A DNA stretch of 64,000 bases from Janthinobacterium sp. PC23-8. GTDB taxonomy: Bacteria; Pseudomonadota; Gammaproteobacteria; Burkholderiales; Burkholderiaceae_D. The notes beneath the pieces were generated by a model. That model saw nothing but the letters and a program-made list of their open reading frames with translations. It did no database searches and was not told the origin of the DNA. The position numbers and the translations under genes were made by a program. The stretch covers positions 441,676-505,675 of the forward strand of contig NZ_NJGY01000001.1 of NCBI RefSeq assembly GCF_002250505.1, given 5' to 3'. Of the stretch, positions 1-8,790 are shown piece by piece; within the stretch, counting starts at the first letter, position 1; each line of letters begins with the position of its first letter.

Positions 1-1018
1 GGCGCAGGGCCGTGACGGGCACCAGCACGGCGCCCGTGATATTGCCCAGCTCCAGGCGCACATTGACGAACTGGCTGGGGAACAGCGCCATCTTGTCGTT
101 GGCATAGCGGGCCTTGGCGCGCACGGTGCCGGTCTGCACGTCGACCTGATTGTCGAGCGCCGTGAGGTTGCCCTTGTCCAGGGTGATGCTGCGCGTGCGG
201 TCCAGCGCCAGCGCCGGCAGCGCCACGTTCTGCGCCTGGCGTTCCTGGATGGTCTGCACCTTGTCCTGCGGGATGGCGAACTGCACGTCGATCGGCGAGA
301 GCTGGGTAATGACCACCACGCCGCCGGCGTCGCCGGTGTTGACCAGGTTGCCGATATCGACCACCTTCAGGCCGGCCCGGCCGCTGATCGGCGAGACCAC
401 TTTGGTGTAGCCGAGATTCAGCCTGGCCGTGCCTTCGGCGGCGCGGTCGGTCATCACCGTGCCTTCGAGCTGTTTCACCAGTGCCGCCTGCGTGTCGACA
501 TCCTGGCGCGCGATCGAATCCTGGCCCAGCAGGGTCTGGTAGCGCTTCAGGGTCAGGCGCGCGTTATCCAGCTGCGCCTCATCGCGCTGGCGCTGGCCGG
601 ACGCCTGCATCAGGGCCATCTCGAACTGCGCCGGATCGATCAGCGCCACCACCTGGCCGGCCTTGACCATCGCGCCTTCCTTGAAGCGCAGCTCCTTCAA
701 AATGCCCGACACCTGCGGGCGCACCGTGACGGTCGACGCGGCGGTGACCGTGCCGAGCGCATCGAGCACCACCGGCAAGTCCGATTTCACGGCCGTGGCC
801 ACGCCGACGGTGGTCGACGGCGGACCACGGCGACCGCCGCCGGGGCCGCCTGGCCCGCCAGGACCACCCGCGCCGGCGCCTTGCGCGCTGGTGCCCGAGT
901 GCGTCAGATACCAGGCGCCGCCACCGAGGGCGGCCATCACGGCCAGGGCAATCAGGGTACCGACGATCTTGGAACGGCGGCTGCGCCGTGCGGGAGGTGG
1001 GGTCATCTGCGTATCCAT
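1..1018 (-). CDS. RND efflux periplasmic adaptor subunit (MdtA/AcrA type), 3' end cut by window
   Basis: This is a membrane-fusion (periplasmic adaptor) protein that should link an inner-membrane RND pump to an outer-membrane channel. About 339 residues are visible and the C-terminus lies outside the window. The chosen ATG begins MDTQMTPPPARRS. A basic N-terminus is followed by one membrane anchor (about residues 20-37) and then a Gly/Pro-rich linker of repeated GGP units. Next comes the typical adaptor start with VGVATAVKSDLPVVL and TVRPQVSGIL, then a lipoyl-like and coiled-coil hairpin region, and late strands such as VRLELGN and VPVTALR. The pump gene is expected just beyond the left edge. 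The family is clear; the transported compounds cannot be read from this. An alternative ATG lies four codons downstream. Confidence 0.9.
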   Translation of the reverse strand, partial: MDTQMTPPPARRSRRSKIVGTLIALAVMAALGGGAWYLTHSGTSAQGAGAGGPGGPGGPGGGRRGPPSTTVGVATAVKSDLPVVLDALGTVTAASTVTVRPQVSGILKELRFKEGAMVKAGQVVALIDPAQFEMALMQASGQRQRDEAQLDNARLTLKRYQTLLGQDSIARQDVDTQAALVKQLEGTVMTDRAAEGTARLNLGYTKVVSPISGRAGLKVVDIGNLVNTGDAGGVVVITQLSPIDVQFAIPQDKVQTIQERQAQNVALPALALDRTRSITLDKGNLTALDNQVDVQTGTVRAKARYANDKMALFPSQFVNVRLELGNITGAVLVPVTALR

Positions 1019-1370
1019 CGCTTATCCTTTTATGCGCCGCTGGCACGGCGTAGCTGTTGGCCGTCCGCCGAGTCGGTTCACTCGGGCAGGGCGCCCGTTT
1101 TTCGGGTGTTTTTTTACAAGATCAACGGGGAATCAAGAGCTGAAAATCAGCTGAAAAAACATCGTTCTCCATCGAGCGAGGACTCTAGCATAGTCATGTA
1201 ACTGTTTCATTTCTGTCTGAAACATTTGTACATATCAGCAGGGCCACGGCATGGCGCGGCGCACGGCGGCATCAGGCCTGCAGGGCGGCGGCCAGCAAGC
1301 CGGCGGCGCACAGGCAGATACAAACTCGCTACAAATCTCCGGCGGTCTTTACGTGGCTTTACCGCCTTTC
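1019..1370 (-). promoter_or_regulatory. Upstream region of the efflux adaptor gene with an operator-like inverted repeat
   Basis: About 350 bases without a gene separate the efflux adaptor start from the sppA terminator. The clear element is a perfect inverted repeat TGTTTCA-N8-TGAAACA at 1203-1224, loosely flanked by outer arms ATGTA (1196-1200) and TACAT (1229-1233). Reading toward the adaptor gene, a -10-like TATGCT lies about 15 bases past the repeat, so a bound repressor would cover the -35 area. Such palindromes commonly bind TetR-type repressors of efflux genes, but no such regulator gene is in view. The palindrome is observed; the promoter and regulator are inference. Confidence 0.45.
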
Positions 1371-1400
1371 AATAAAAACAAGCCGGACAAAGCCGGCTTG
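1371..1400 (-). terminator. Intrinsic terminator after sppA
   Basis: An 8-bp perfect stem (1379-1386 with 1393-1400) closes a 6-base loop. On the minus strand it is followed by a U-rich run (complement of 1371-1378). It lies 27 bases past the sppA stop codon and matches a standard intrinsic terminator. Confidence 0.85.
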
Positions 1401-1426
1401 AGGTCACTGCGGGGTCAGACAGCGGC

Positions 1427-3301
1427 CTATTTTCCGCCCATCGGATTGGTGCACAGGCAATGCGTGAGCGCCATGAACGGCTTGCGTTCGCTGGTGATGC
1501 CGGACAGCCAGCCAAGGTCGCTCGCAATGCCCAGCGCCGCCGCTGGCGGCAGGCCGGTGGCGGCCAGGCCCAGCTTCACATGTTCGCCCAGGCCCAGCGA
1601 GGCCATGGCGTTGGCGCCGAACATGCCGATAACGCGGTCGAAGGTCGAGGTTTCGCGCTCGATATAGGCGACGCGATAGTCTGCGCCCAGGTTCGCCCGC
1701 TTGGCCGCCGAGGCCAGCGCATCGCGGTAGCTGCCGATGCGGTCGACCAGGTTGCGCTCTTTTGCCTGCAAGCCGGTCCACACGCGGCCCTGCGCCACTT
1801 CATTGATTTTTTCGGGCGTGGTCTTGCGGGCCTTGGCGGCGATGTTGATGAAGTCGCCGTACACATGGTTGATCGAGCCCTGTATCACTTGCGCGAAGCG
1901 CGGGTCGAGCGGACGCAGCGGATTGCCCGCGTCGGCCAGCCAGGTGGTCGGCGCGCCGGCCGTGTGGATGCCCAGCTTGTCGATGACTTTTTCGGCCGTC
2001 GGCAAGATGGCGAACACACCGATCGAACCGGTGATGGTGGCCGCGTCGGCGATCACTTCATCGGAGGAGGTACTGATCCAGTAGCCGCCCGAAGCGGCCA
2101 CGTTGCCCATCGAGACCACCACCGGTTTGCCGGCCGCGCGCGTCAGTTCCAGTTCGCGGCGGATCAGCTCCGAGCCAAACGCGCTGCCACCGGGCGAATC
2201 GATGCGCAGCACCACGGCCTTGATGGCCTTGTCTTCGCGCGCCTGGCGGATCAGGCGCGAGGTGGACAGGCCGCCGACGGCACCGGCCGGCGCCACGCCG
2301 TCGCCGATCTCGCCCGAAGCGATCACCACGCCGACGGCGTCGCCGATGCGCGCCGGATGCAATCGGGCCAGGTAGTCGCTGTAGCTGACCTGGCGGAAGT
2401 TGTTGCCGTCCTCGTCCTTTGCGCCGCGCGCCATCATCAACTGGCGAATTTCATCGCGCGTTTTCAGGCCGTCGACCAGTTTGGCGTTCAGCGAGGCCTT
2501 GGCGATGTCGCCGCCGGTCGCTTCGATCAGCTCGGGCAGCTTGTCGATGCTGGCCATGATGGCGCCGGCCGGCAGCTTGCGCGCCTTTTCCACGTCGGTG
2601 GTGTAGGTGGTCCACAGGCCATTGTTCAGGTAGCGGTCCGCTTCGGCGGCCGCCTCCGACGGGCCGTTGGCGATAAACGGCTCGGCAAAGCTTTTATAGG
2701 TGCCGACTTTGAGCAGGTTGACCGTCACGCCGACCTTGTCGAGCGCGTCGCGGTAGTAATTGCGGTAGCGGCCAAAACCTTCGAGCATCACGGCGCCCAT
2801 CGGGTGCACGAACACCTCGTCGGCTTTCGAGGCCAGCAGATACTGGCGCTGGTTGTAGCTCGAACCCCAGGCCGTGACCTTCTTGCCGCTGGCGCGGAAG
2901 CGCTCGATGCCGGCCGCCACTTCGCGCAAGGACGCCAGACCGCCGCCTTCGAGGTCATCGAGCAGCAGCACCATGGCGCCGATATGCTTGTCCTTGGCGG
3001 CAGTATCGAGCACGGCCAGCACATCGCGCAGCTGCACGGTTTTCTTGACGTCGCCGCTGACATTGGCCAGCACGGCTTCGCGCACGCCACCCGGCGTTTC
3101 TTCCACCAGCGGGCCTTGCAGGTCCAGCACCAGCGTGGTTTTTTCCTGCAACGGCTTGGCGCCGCCGCCAAAGATGGCGATCAGGATGGCGATCACGATC
3201 AGCAGGAAAATCAGGTTGAACACGGCGCGCCGCGTGGCGTCGAGCGCGCGCCAGAATGCGGCCAGACCGCGGCGCAGCGGAGGAAACGGATTGAGTGACA
3301 T
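1427..3301 (-). CDS. sppA: Signal peptide peptidase SppA, 67 kDa type
   Basis: This is a membrane-bound serine protease that degrades released signal peptides. The chosen start ([12 protein letters not shown]) gives 624 residues, close to the roughly 618 of E. coli SppA; a longer reading upstream has no matching N-terminus. One membrane segment lies at about residues 28-45. The protein has two ClpP-like halves. The general-base lysine is K203 in [11 protein letters not shown] and the nucleophile is S404 in VAASGGYW, the same arrangement as the E. coli Lys/Ser dyad. [11 protein letters not shown] and TGSIGVF are further family motifs. It is followed by an intrinsic terminator. The symporter gene lies 35 bases upstream on the same strand, so the two may be cotranscribed. 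Confidence 0.95.
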   Translation of the reverse strand: MSLNPFPPLRRGLAAFWRALDATRRAVFNLIFLLIVIAILIAIFGGGAKPLQEKTTLVLDLQGPLVEETPGGVREAVLANVSGDVKKTVQLRDVLAVLDTAAKDKHIGAMVLLLDDLEGGGLASLREVAAGIERFRASGKKVTAWGSSYNQRQYLLASKADEVFVHPMGAVMLEGFGRYRNYYRDALDKVGVTVNLLKVGTYKSFAEPFIANGPSEAAAEADRYLNNGLWTTYTTDVEKARKLPAGAIMASIDKLPELIEATGGDIAKASLNAKLVDGLKTRDEIRQLMMARGAKDEDGNNFRQVSYSDYLARLHPARIGDAVGVVIASGEIGDGVAPAGAVGGLSTSRLIRQAREDKAIKAVVLRIDSPGGSAFGSELIRRELELTRAAGKPVVVSMGNVAASGGYWISTSSDEVIADAATITGSIGVFAILPTAEKVIDKLGIHTAGAPTTWLADAGNPLRPLDPRFAQVIQGSINHVYGDFINIAAKARKTTPEKINEVAQGRVWTGLQAKERNLVDRIGSYRDALASAAKRANLGADYRVAYIERETSTFDRVIGMFGANAMASLGLGEHVKLGLAATGLPPAAALGIASDLGWLSGITSERKPFMALTHCLCTNPMGGK

Positions 3302-3336
3302 TGAGTGATGCTCCGTAGAGGGTGAGCTGGAAAAAA

Positions 3337-4836
3337 TCAATATAACTGAAATCTGCGGCGATCGTCCTGTTTTGGCAACTGCGCCGCGCCCTTTGCTGCC
3401 GGCGTGGAAATCAAAAACAGGCCCGCCAGCATCAGAGCGCCATTCAAGATCAGCAGTTCCAGGCCGATGCGATAATGCGCAAACAGCAGCGCCTGCTCCT
3501 GCTCGACCAGCGCGCACAGGAGCGGCGCGGCCAGCGACACCAAAGGCACCCAGCGGTCGCGCACGCCACGCTGGCTGATCAGACCAAACGCGAACAGGCC
3601 CAACAAGGGTCCATAGGTATAGCTGGCCAATTTGAGGATCACGCCTATCATGCTGGGGTTGTCCATCCACTTGAAGGCCATGATCAAGAGCAGGAACAGC
3701 GCGGCAAAGCCCAGGTGCACGCGGCGGCGCCAGCGCATCTGCGTGGCCGCATCCAGTTCGTTTCTTTGCTGCAGGCCCAGGATATCGATGCAAAAAGTCG
3801 AGGTCAACGCCGTCAACGCGCCATCGACGCTGGGAAACAGGGCGGAAATCAAGGCGATAAAAAAGATCAGCTGCACCACCGCCGGGAAATGCCCGAGCAC
3901 CACGGCCGGAAACAATTGATCACCCGTCGCCGTCACGCTCACCAAAGGTGCATACAGGTGCAGCAGGCCGCCGAGGAACAAAAACAGCAGCAAGACGCCA
4001 GTCAGCACGACGGTGAGACTGAGCATGTTCTTTTGCGAATCACGCAAGGTGCGCACCGAAATATTCTTCTGCATCATCTCCTGGTCCATGCCCGTCATCG
4101 CCAGCGTGATGAACATGCCGGCCACGATATGCTTGCCCACGTAGCCAGGGCTGTCCGGGTCAAAGTTGAACACCCGCGCCAGCCCTTGCGAGCGCATGCG
4201 CTCGATGCTGTCGATCACGGAAAGATCCATTGCGCGCAGCAGGAACACGGTGCAGATCACCAGGCCAGCGAGCATGCAGGCCGTCTGCACGGTATCGGTC
4301 CAGATGATGGTCTTGACGCCCCCTTCACAGGTGTACAGCAGGATCAGGAGCAGCACCACCGAAGCGGTCAGCCAGAACGGCACGCCCAAGCTGTCGAGTA
4401 TGGTCGCCTGCAGGATATTGACCACCAAATACAGCCGCGCCGTCGCCCCCAGCAGCCGCGACAGGATAAAAAACGCCGCCCCGCTCTGGTACGAGCGCCG
4501 CCCCAGCCGCAGCTCCAGGTAGCGGTAAATCGATGTCAGTTGCAGCCGGTAGTACAGCGGCAGCAGGATGAAGGTGATCGCCAGGTAGCCCAATACATAG
4601 CCGATCATCAGCTGGATATAGCCGAAGCCGTCGCGCCCTACCGCCCCGGGCACGCTGATAAACGTCACGCCGGTCAGGGTGGTGCCCACCATGCCAAAGG
4701 CGACCAGCATCCAGTTGCTGTCCTTGTTACCGATAAAAAAGCTGTCATTGGTGGCATGGCGCGAGGTGCGCCATGCAACGGCGAGCAGGATCAGGAAATA
4801 GGCGACGACGACGGAGAACAGGATGGCGGGGGACAT
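3337..4836 (-). CDS. Sodium:solute symporter (SSS family)
   Basis: This is a 499-residue polytopic inner-membrane transporter predicted to couple Na+ influx to solute uptake. The start MSPAILFSVVVAYF begins directly with the first membrane segment; the longer upstream extension lacks family character. Family features include SRHATNDSFFIGN after the first helix, VGTTLTGVTFISVPG, GYVLGYLAITFILLPLYYRL, and a helix with CEGGVKTIIWTDTVQ, typical of the SSS fold. Many hydrophobic segments (about 13) continue to a short polar tail ending FQLY. The substrate cannot be told from sequence; sialic acid, sugar or amino-acid-like compounds are all possible. sppA follows 35 bases downstream on the same strand. 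Confidence 0.85.
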   Translation of the reverse strand: MSPAILFSVVVAYFLILLAVAWRTSRHATNDSFFIGNKDSNWMLVAFGMVGTTLTGVTFISVPGAVGRDGFGYIQLMIGYVLGYLAITFILLPLYYRLQLTSIYRYLELRLGRRSYQSGAAFFILSRLLGATARLYLVVNILQATILDSLGVPFWLTASVVLLLILLYTCEGGVKTIIWTDTVQTACMLAGLVICTVFLLRAMDLSVIDSIERMRSQGLARVFNFDPDSPGYVGKHIVAGMFITLAMTGMDQEMMQKNISVRTLRDSQKNMLSLTVVLTGVLLLFLFLGGLLHLYAPLVSVTATGDQLFPAVVLGHFPAVVQLIFFIALISALFPSVDGALTALTSTFCIDILGLQQRNELDAATQMRWRRRVHLGFAALFLLLIMAFKWMDNPSMIGVILKLASYTYGPLLGLFAFGLISQRGVRDRWVPLVSLAAPLLCALVEQEQALLFAHYRIGLELLILNGALMLAGLFLISTPAAKGAAQLPKQDDRRRFQLY

Positions 4837-4909
4837 GGGGTGCCGAGGCGAAAAGGACAGGGGCGTGAATATACAGCAAAGCCGGACTGTCAAACTTTGT
4901 ACGGCCGGT

Positions 4910-5374
4910 TCAGGAAAATACGGGGCCGGCCACACGGCGCCTGCGAAGCCTGGCCAACAAGGGCCGTTCAATCAACAAATAGGCGACGCAGCCAAGTGCG
5001 ATGGTTCCTGCGAGAACAAGGATATAGGTCGCGCCAGCACCGGCAAATTCGTCAAGGCGCATCTTCATTGACAGTTTTAACAGCACGCCTTCGAGCGCCA
5101 GGTGTACCAGATAAATCGTATAGGACGCGTCGCCAACCAGACAGAGGAATGCGGGAATGTTCACATAAGCAGCCGTTTCCAGCTTGGTCACCCCCGCCAG
5201 CAGCAGGGCAAAGCCGACGGCAAAGACAATGGAACTCAAATTCTACAGGTAAGGAGTGTACTCGCTGAAGACAGGATTGCCGCCGTATCGCTGCTGCCCC
5301 ATGGTGATCGACAGGTGAAATGCGGCGACTGACAAAGCGGCAAGCGCACGACCTGCCTGGAGAGTTTTTAGCAT
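4910..5374 (-). pseudogene. Remnant of an acyltransferase-3 (OafA/YrhL) gene with internal deletion and stop
   Basis: The ATG at 5374 opens MLKTLQAGRALAALSVAAF, the classic first helix of membrane O-acyltransferases. After 43 codons there is an in-frame TAG (5243-5245). The same frame then continues with VFAVGFALLLAGVTKLE, LCLVGDASYTIYLVH and YLLIERPLLARL, the usual last helices of the family, and ends at 4910. Intact members are about 330-380 residues, so roughly 200 central residues, including most membrane helices and the catalytic region, are missing. Both ends remain in one frame over 155 codons. The simplest reading is an internal deletion plus a stop, leaving a non-functional relic that once modified a surface polysaccharide. 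Confidence 0.85.
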
Positions 5375-5597
5375 TTAACACACTGGAAGGAGTGGCGCCG
5401 AATGACAGGGCGGCGATGGAGTTGAGCGCATCTTTTTCATCGGCCATCATGAAAATTACAACAATACCACTCAAATGATCAGAATGACAATAATAAGACG
5501 TTGCCCCCCTCGGATTTACCCGGAAATACAAGTGTATAAGAATTGCGGAAGAGATGGTGCGCGTCGCCGACAAAGATAAAACAGGGCAAGAATATAA
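5375..5597. other. Non-coding stretch upstream of the acyltransferase relic
   Basis: This is AT-richer than its surroundings and has no convincing gene. A short minus-strand reading (about 5450 downward, beginning MMADEKDALN) resembles no family I know and runs out of frame across the relic. No promoter or repeat stands out. Confidence 0.4.
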
Positions 5598-5661
5598 AGA
5601 AAAGTGCCCGCCTCCTTGCGAAGACGGGCACTTTTACTTTTCCTGCCGGCTTACGCCGGCA
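5598..5661 (-). terminator. Terminator after phoX (bidirectional shape)
   Basis: A 10-bp perfect stem (5601-5610 with 5625-5634) is flanked by A-rich sequence on one side and T-rich on the other, so it could stop transcription from either direction. It lies about 40 bases past the phoX stop. A second small hairpin, TGCCGGC-TTAC-GCCGGCA, sits at 5644-5661 between it and phoX. Confidence 0.75.
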
Positions 5662-5675
5662 TCAGATACGGCAAG

Positions 5676-7682
5676 TTATTTCGACAGCTTCACCTGTGTC
5701 AACTCCGCCGTCAGATAGCCGACCGCGCCACTGAACTTGTTGTTGTAGTTGGTGTTGATCATGATGTTGAGCTGGTCCTTCAGCGCCGATGGCAACGCCG
5801 GGAAGCGGTTCCACTCGTCGCCCGGATGCTGGAAGTTGCTCATGACATAGGTCCAGCCGTTGATCTCGTCGACCGCATGCAAGCCCGTCGATTCCGCACC
5901 GGCCGGGCAGGACAGCAAACGGTCCAGCTTTTTGGTATCGACGTTATACGCCCACAAGAAATTGTTCAGATGGTTGCCGCTGTCCTCGCCGATAAACAAT
6001 GTGCGCAGTTTTTCCGAGAACTTCAAGTTGTCGGGGCTGGCGATCTTGTCCGGATTGGCGCTGTTGCCCAGGCCGTCGGCCGCGATGTCTTCACCGGCGA
6101 TCAGGACGCTCGATTCGCTCGGCACCCATTCGCTGTCGATGGCCGCGCCGGTATCGTCCTTCTGTCCACCCGCAAGCTTGTGCGACACCACGGCGCCAGC
6201 CACCAGCTTCTTGAATTTGACATTGAGGCCGGCCACATAGCCCGAGCCGCCTTCGACCATCGAGTCCTGGATGTTGGCGTAGGCCGAGTAAGCAATCTTG
6301 TCCTTGGCATTGACCGTCGTGCCTTCGTTCTTGGTAAAGGCCATGCTGCCGCCCTTGAGGGCGGCGTAGCGATGGGTTTCAAGAAAGGCGGCGGCTTTTT
6401 CCTGGCCGGCCTTGACGCGCACCCAGGCGGTTTTCTTGTTCAGGACGATCTTCGTGTAGCTGGTGTCGGACGGATCGGTCATCGTCGAATCCATGATATC
6501 GGTGGCCTTGATGCCACCGTCGACCAGCGCCTTGATCTCGGCGTGCGTGGCATGGCCCAGCTTGACCCATTGCAGCTTGCCGGTGGTGGTTTCGGTCAGC
6601 TGGGTGGTGTATTTGGCGACGTACAGGGTACCGCCTGCCGCCAGGTCGGCGGCCTTGTCGGCCACGAACATGAACAGACCGCCATTGGTATAGTCGTCGC
6701 CGCCGAGGATGGTGCGCTGGTCTGGCATCACCTGCACCAGTTCGCGCGAGTAGCGGCCCAGGCAGTAGTGTTTCTTGATGCTGCCGGTGCCATCCGGGTT
6801 GACCGACACTTCCGGCAAGTGGCCGTAGTCATATGGATTGGCGGTGGTGGTATTGCCAAAGACGTTCTTGCTGAACTCCTTGAGCACGGCCAGGGTCTGG
6901 CCGCCCAGGCCCTGGTCAAAAGCGTCGGGTTCGTACTCTTCGCTCGACAGATGGGTGTTCCATGGCGACAGGCTGGCGCCGCAGGTAATCCACAGGCCTT
7001 TGACGGACGAGGTATCGACATTGTGATATTTCACCAGCGAGAGCTTGCCGGTGCTCTGGTCCTGGTCCAGCGTCAGCACGGCGATCGGCGACGGCAGCGT
7101 GCCGTAGGTGGAGGCGCCAGCCTGGTTCAGCGAGTTGTATTCAAACTGCACCACGGCAAACACAGGCTTGCCCTTGACGCCGGTCACCGTGGCGTTGGCC
7201 ACCGTCAGCATCGAGCTGCCATCCGGCGAGTCCGAGAAGAACTGGCGCTCCTTGCCCGGCACCGACGCGTCGATGATAGGCTGGTTCTTGATGTCGACGT
7301 AGCCGCCGGCGATTACGGTGCCGCCCTTGCCGTCCGGCACCCGGTCGCCGGTCAGGAAGAAAGGCTGGTAAGCCAGGTTATAGCTGTTGCTGCTGCCATC
7401 GCTGAAATTGACCTTGAGTTTGGAGCCGACCGTGGTGGTGGCCAGTGCGGCAGGGGAACTCGCGGCTGGCGCAGCCATGCCGGTAAATTCTGCGGTGGTA
7501 AACGTGACGACCGGGGTACCCGTGCCTGGCGTGGTGGCCGGCGGCACGATGGTATCGGAGCTGCCGCCACAACCCGACATGAAAGCGCTGACACCGGTCA
7601 GGCCTGCCAATGGCAGCATGGGGGCGCCGGCAAACAGTTGCAACAGGCGACGACGCGTAGACTCAGGAGCACAATTCGACAT
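5676..7682 (-). CDS. PhoX-family alkaline phosphatase / DUF839 protein, Tat-exported
   Basis: A 668-residue protein of the PhoX (DUF839) group, which are periplasmic or secreted phosphatases that use calcium and iron and release phosphate from organic esters. The N-terminus STRRRLLQLFAGAPMLPLAG is a twin-arginine signal, and FMSGCGGSS just after it could be a lipobox or linker. Family-typical stretches include YQPFFLTGDRV, LSPWNTHLSSEEYEPDAFD, YCLGRYSRELVQVMPDQRT, GGDDYTNGGLFMFVADKA, DNLKFSEKLRTLFIGEDSG and WAYNVDTKKLDRLLSCPAG. It appears monocistronic and ends before a strong terminator. A Pho box would be expected upstream; only a poor match (TGGTCAT-CAAG-CTGAAAT, around 7764-7781 on the minus strand) is visible, so phosphate regulation is not shown. 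Confidence 0.88.
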   Translation of the reverse strand: MSNCAPESTRRRLLQLFAGAPMLPLAGLTGVSAFMSGCGGSSDTIVPPATTPGTGTPVVTFTTAEFTGMAAPAASSPAALATTTVGSKLKVNFSDGSSNSYNLAYQPFFLTGDRVPDGKGGTVIAGGYVDIKNQPIIDASVPGKERQFFSDSPDGSSMLTVANATVTGVKGKPVFAVVQFEYNSLNQAGASTYGTLPSPIAVLTLDQDQSTGKLSLVKYHNVDTSSVKGLWITCGASLSPWNTHLSSEEYEPDAFDQGLGGQTLAVLKEFSKNVFGNTTTANPYDYGHLPEVSVNPDGTGSIKKHYCLGRYSRELVQVMPDQRTILGGDDYTNGGLFMFVADKAADLAAGGTLYVAKYTTQLTETTTGKLQWVKLGHATHAEIKALVDGGIKATDIMDSTMTDPSDTSYTKIVLNKKTAWVRVKAGQEKAAAFLETHRYAALKGGSMAFTKNEGTTVNAKDKIAYSAYANIQDSMVEGGSGYVAGLNVKFKKLVAGAVVSHKLAGGQKDDTGAAIDSEWVPSESSVLIAGEDIAADGLGNSANPDKIASPDNLKFSEKLRTLFIGEDSGNHLNNFLWAYNVDTKKLDRLLSCPAGAESTGLHAVDEINGWTYVMSNFQHPGDEWNRFPALPSALKDQLNIMINTNYNNKFSGAVGYLTAELTQVKLSK

Positions 7683-7901
7683 TTTTTGTTTCTTTCTTTA
7701 TAAATAAATATCGTAGAACAAACCAGCTTTGAAGACGATGCCAGATCATAAACAAGGAATATTTCAGCTTGATGACCAGGTACTGGCATCGGCCATGCGC
7801 TGAACAGGAAAGAAACGGCCCGCTGATGGTCAGCGCCCGCAAGGCAATGGAGATATTGAATATGGAAGACTACCAGGCCAAGCCGAAGATACTTGCGCCA
7901 A

Positions 7902-7935
7902 TTTCAACAATGAGGCGATCTGCTAGAATCATCTG
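7902..7935 (+). promoter_or_regulatory. Candidate promoter placing a leaderless start on the DUF3820 gene
   Basis: A good -10 hexamer TAGAAT lies at 7924-7929, only six bases before the ATG at 7936. A TTTCAA at 7902-7907 with a 16-base spacer is a weak -35. No Shine-Dalgarno sequence precedes the ATG. Transcription would begin at or next to the start codon. This is inference from spacing only. Confidence 0.4.
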
Positions 7936-8169
7936 ATGAATGCAGACAAACTGGCGCTGCTGCTGACGCGCGAAATGCCCTATGGGAAATATAAAGGACG
8001 GCTGCTGGCCGACCTGCCCGGCCACTATCTGGGCTGGTTCGCACGCGAGGGTTTCCCCTCGGGCGAACTGGGCGGTTTGTTGGCGCTGATGTACGAGCTG
8101 GACCACAATGATCTGCGCGGCCTGCTCGATCCGCTACGCCCGCCGGGCTGGAAGCGCCGGCAAGACTGA
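7936..8169 (+). CDS. DUF3820 family protein
   Basis: A 77-residue protein with the DUF3820 pattern REMPYGKYKGRLLADLPGHY followed by WFAREGFPSGELG and a Leu-rich helix. The family is short, found across Proteobacteria and of unknown biochemical role. Members have been linked by annotation to quorum-sensing-regulated virulence factors, which I would not carry over. There is no signal peptide or membrane segment, so it should be cytoplasmic. Its last 36 bases overlap the 3' end of the convergent glutaredoxin-like gene. A -10 box directly before the ATG and the absence of a ribosome binding site suggest leaderless translation. Confidence 0.8.
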   Translation: MNADKLALLLTREMPYGKYKGRLLADLPGHYLGWFAREGFPSGELGGLLALMYELDHNDLRGLLDPLRPPGWKRRQD

Positions 8170-8607
8170 TCTCCACTCAGCTGGACCAGGCCAGGCCTGT
8201 CGGTCATACATTGCGCCGGAGCGCTTAAAACTGGCGCACTTTTTTGCCAGCATGGTCGACAGCTCGCCGGACGTGACCAGCGCCTGCAACTCGCTGGCGC
8301 CACCGACCAGCACGCCGTTGACGAAGACCATCGGAAAAGTCGGCCAGCCGCTCCACATCTTCAGGGCGTTGCGGCGATGCCACTGATTGAAGTAGCTGCC
8401 GTATTGCAGATACTGGTAAGGCGTGCCGAGCACGTCGAGGATCTTGCGCGCCTTGCGCGGAAACGGATTGATCGCCATGCCAACCACCACAACTTGATTG
8501 GCGGCAATGGCGGCCTGCACTTCGCGTACCAGATCGGCATGCTTGCCGCCGATCAAAGGGCGGGCGGCGGGATGGATCTGGCTTTCGTCGAGTATGGCAC
8601 GGGTCAT
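8134..8607 (-). CDS. Glutaredoxin-fold protein lacking the active-site cysteine
   Basis: A 157-residue protein; the ATG beginning MTRAILDESQIHP was preferred over an upstream extension of low-complexity repeats. It has a monothiol-glutaredoxin layout: VVVVGMAINPFPRKARKIL, then TPYQYLQYG, WSGWPTFPMVFVNG with the cis-proline loop, and LVGGASELQALV. In Grx4/GrxD proteins the first loop carries CGFS; here the same place reads NPFP (about residues 47-50), with no cysteine. The only cysteine is late (KKCASF). It therefore cannot do standard thiol exchange or bind an Fe-S cluster the usual way. It may have a binding or regulatory role. The gene ends inside the convergent DUF3820 gene. Confidence 0.75.
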   Translation of the reverse strand: MTRAILDESQIHPAARPLIGGKHADLVREVQAAIAANQVVVVGMAINPFPRKARKILDVLGTPYQYLQYGSYFNQWHRRNALKMWSGWPTFPMVFVNGVLVGGASELQALVTSGELSTMLAKKCASFKRSGAMYDRQAWPGPAEWRSVLPALPARRA

Positions 8608-8790
8608 GGGAGTCCTGAAGAAGGCACCTGGGGTGCGGATGGCGCATTGTGCCATGAAGGCGAGCCCGGCAAGGTGAAAAAAAGCACCGGGTGTACGGCA
8701 TTCTGAACTGAGCAGCACTCTCTTCAACTGCCGGCCCCGGCTGCGTTTACGCCCGCAGCAAGACGGTGCAGCGCGCGCCGGCGCGCCGCG

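Noticed and set aside
1460..3298. A 600-residue open reading on the plus strand opposite sppA
   Set aside because: Shadow of sppA in the opposite frame: rich in Arg, Gly, His and Gln without family motifs, whereas sppA has full motifs.
5052..5573. A 173-residue minus-strand reading across the acyltransferase relic
   Set aside because: It runs in a different frame from the relic, contains no motif and is just the open frame left after the decay.
5604..7703. A 699-residue plus-strand open reading opposite phoX
   Set aside because: It mirrors the codon pattern of the phosphatase and shows no domain; a GC-rich-genome artefact.
7740..7790. Pho box upstream of phoX
   Set aside because: Best match has two mismatches in each 7-base half, too weak to claim.
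8629..8699. Repeated RTPGAFF coding units upstream of the glutaredoxin-like start
   Set aside because: They lie before the first plausible ATG and look like a short non-coding direct repeat (about 52 bases apart), not protein sequence.
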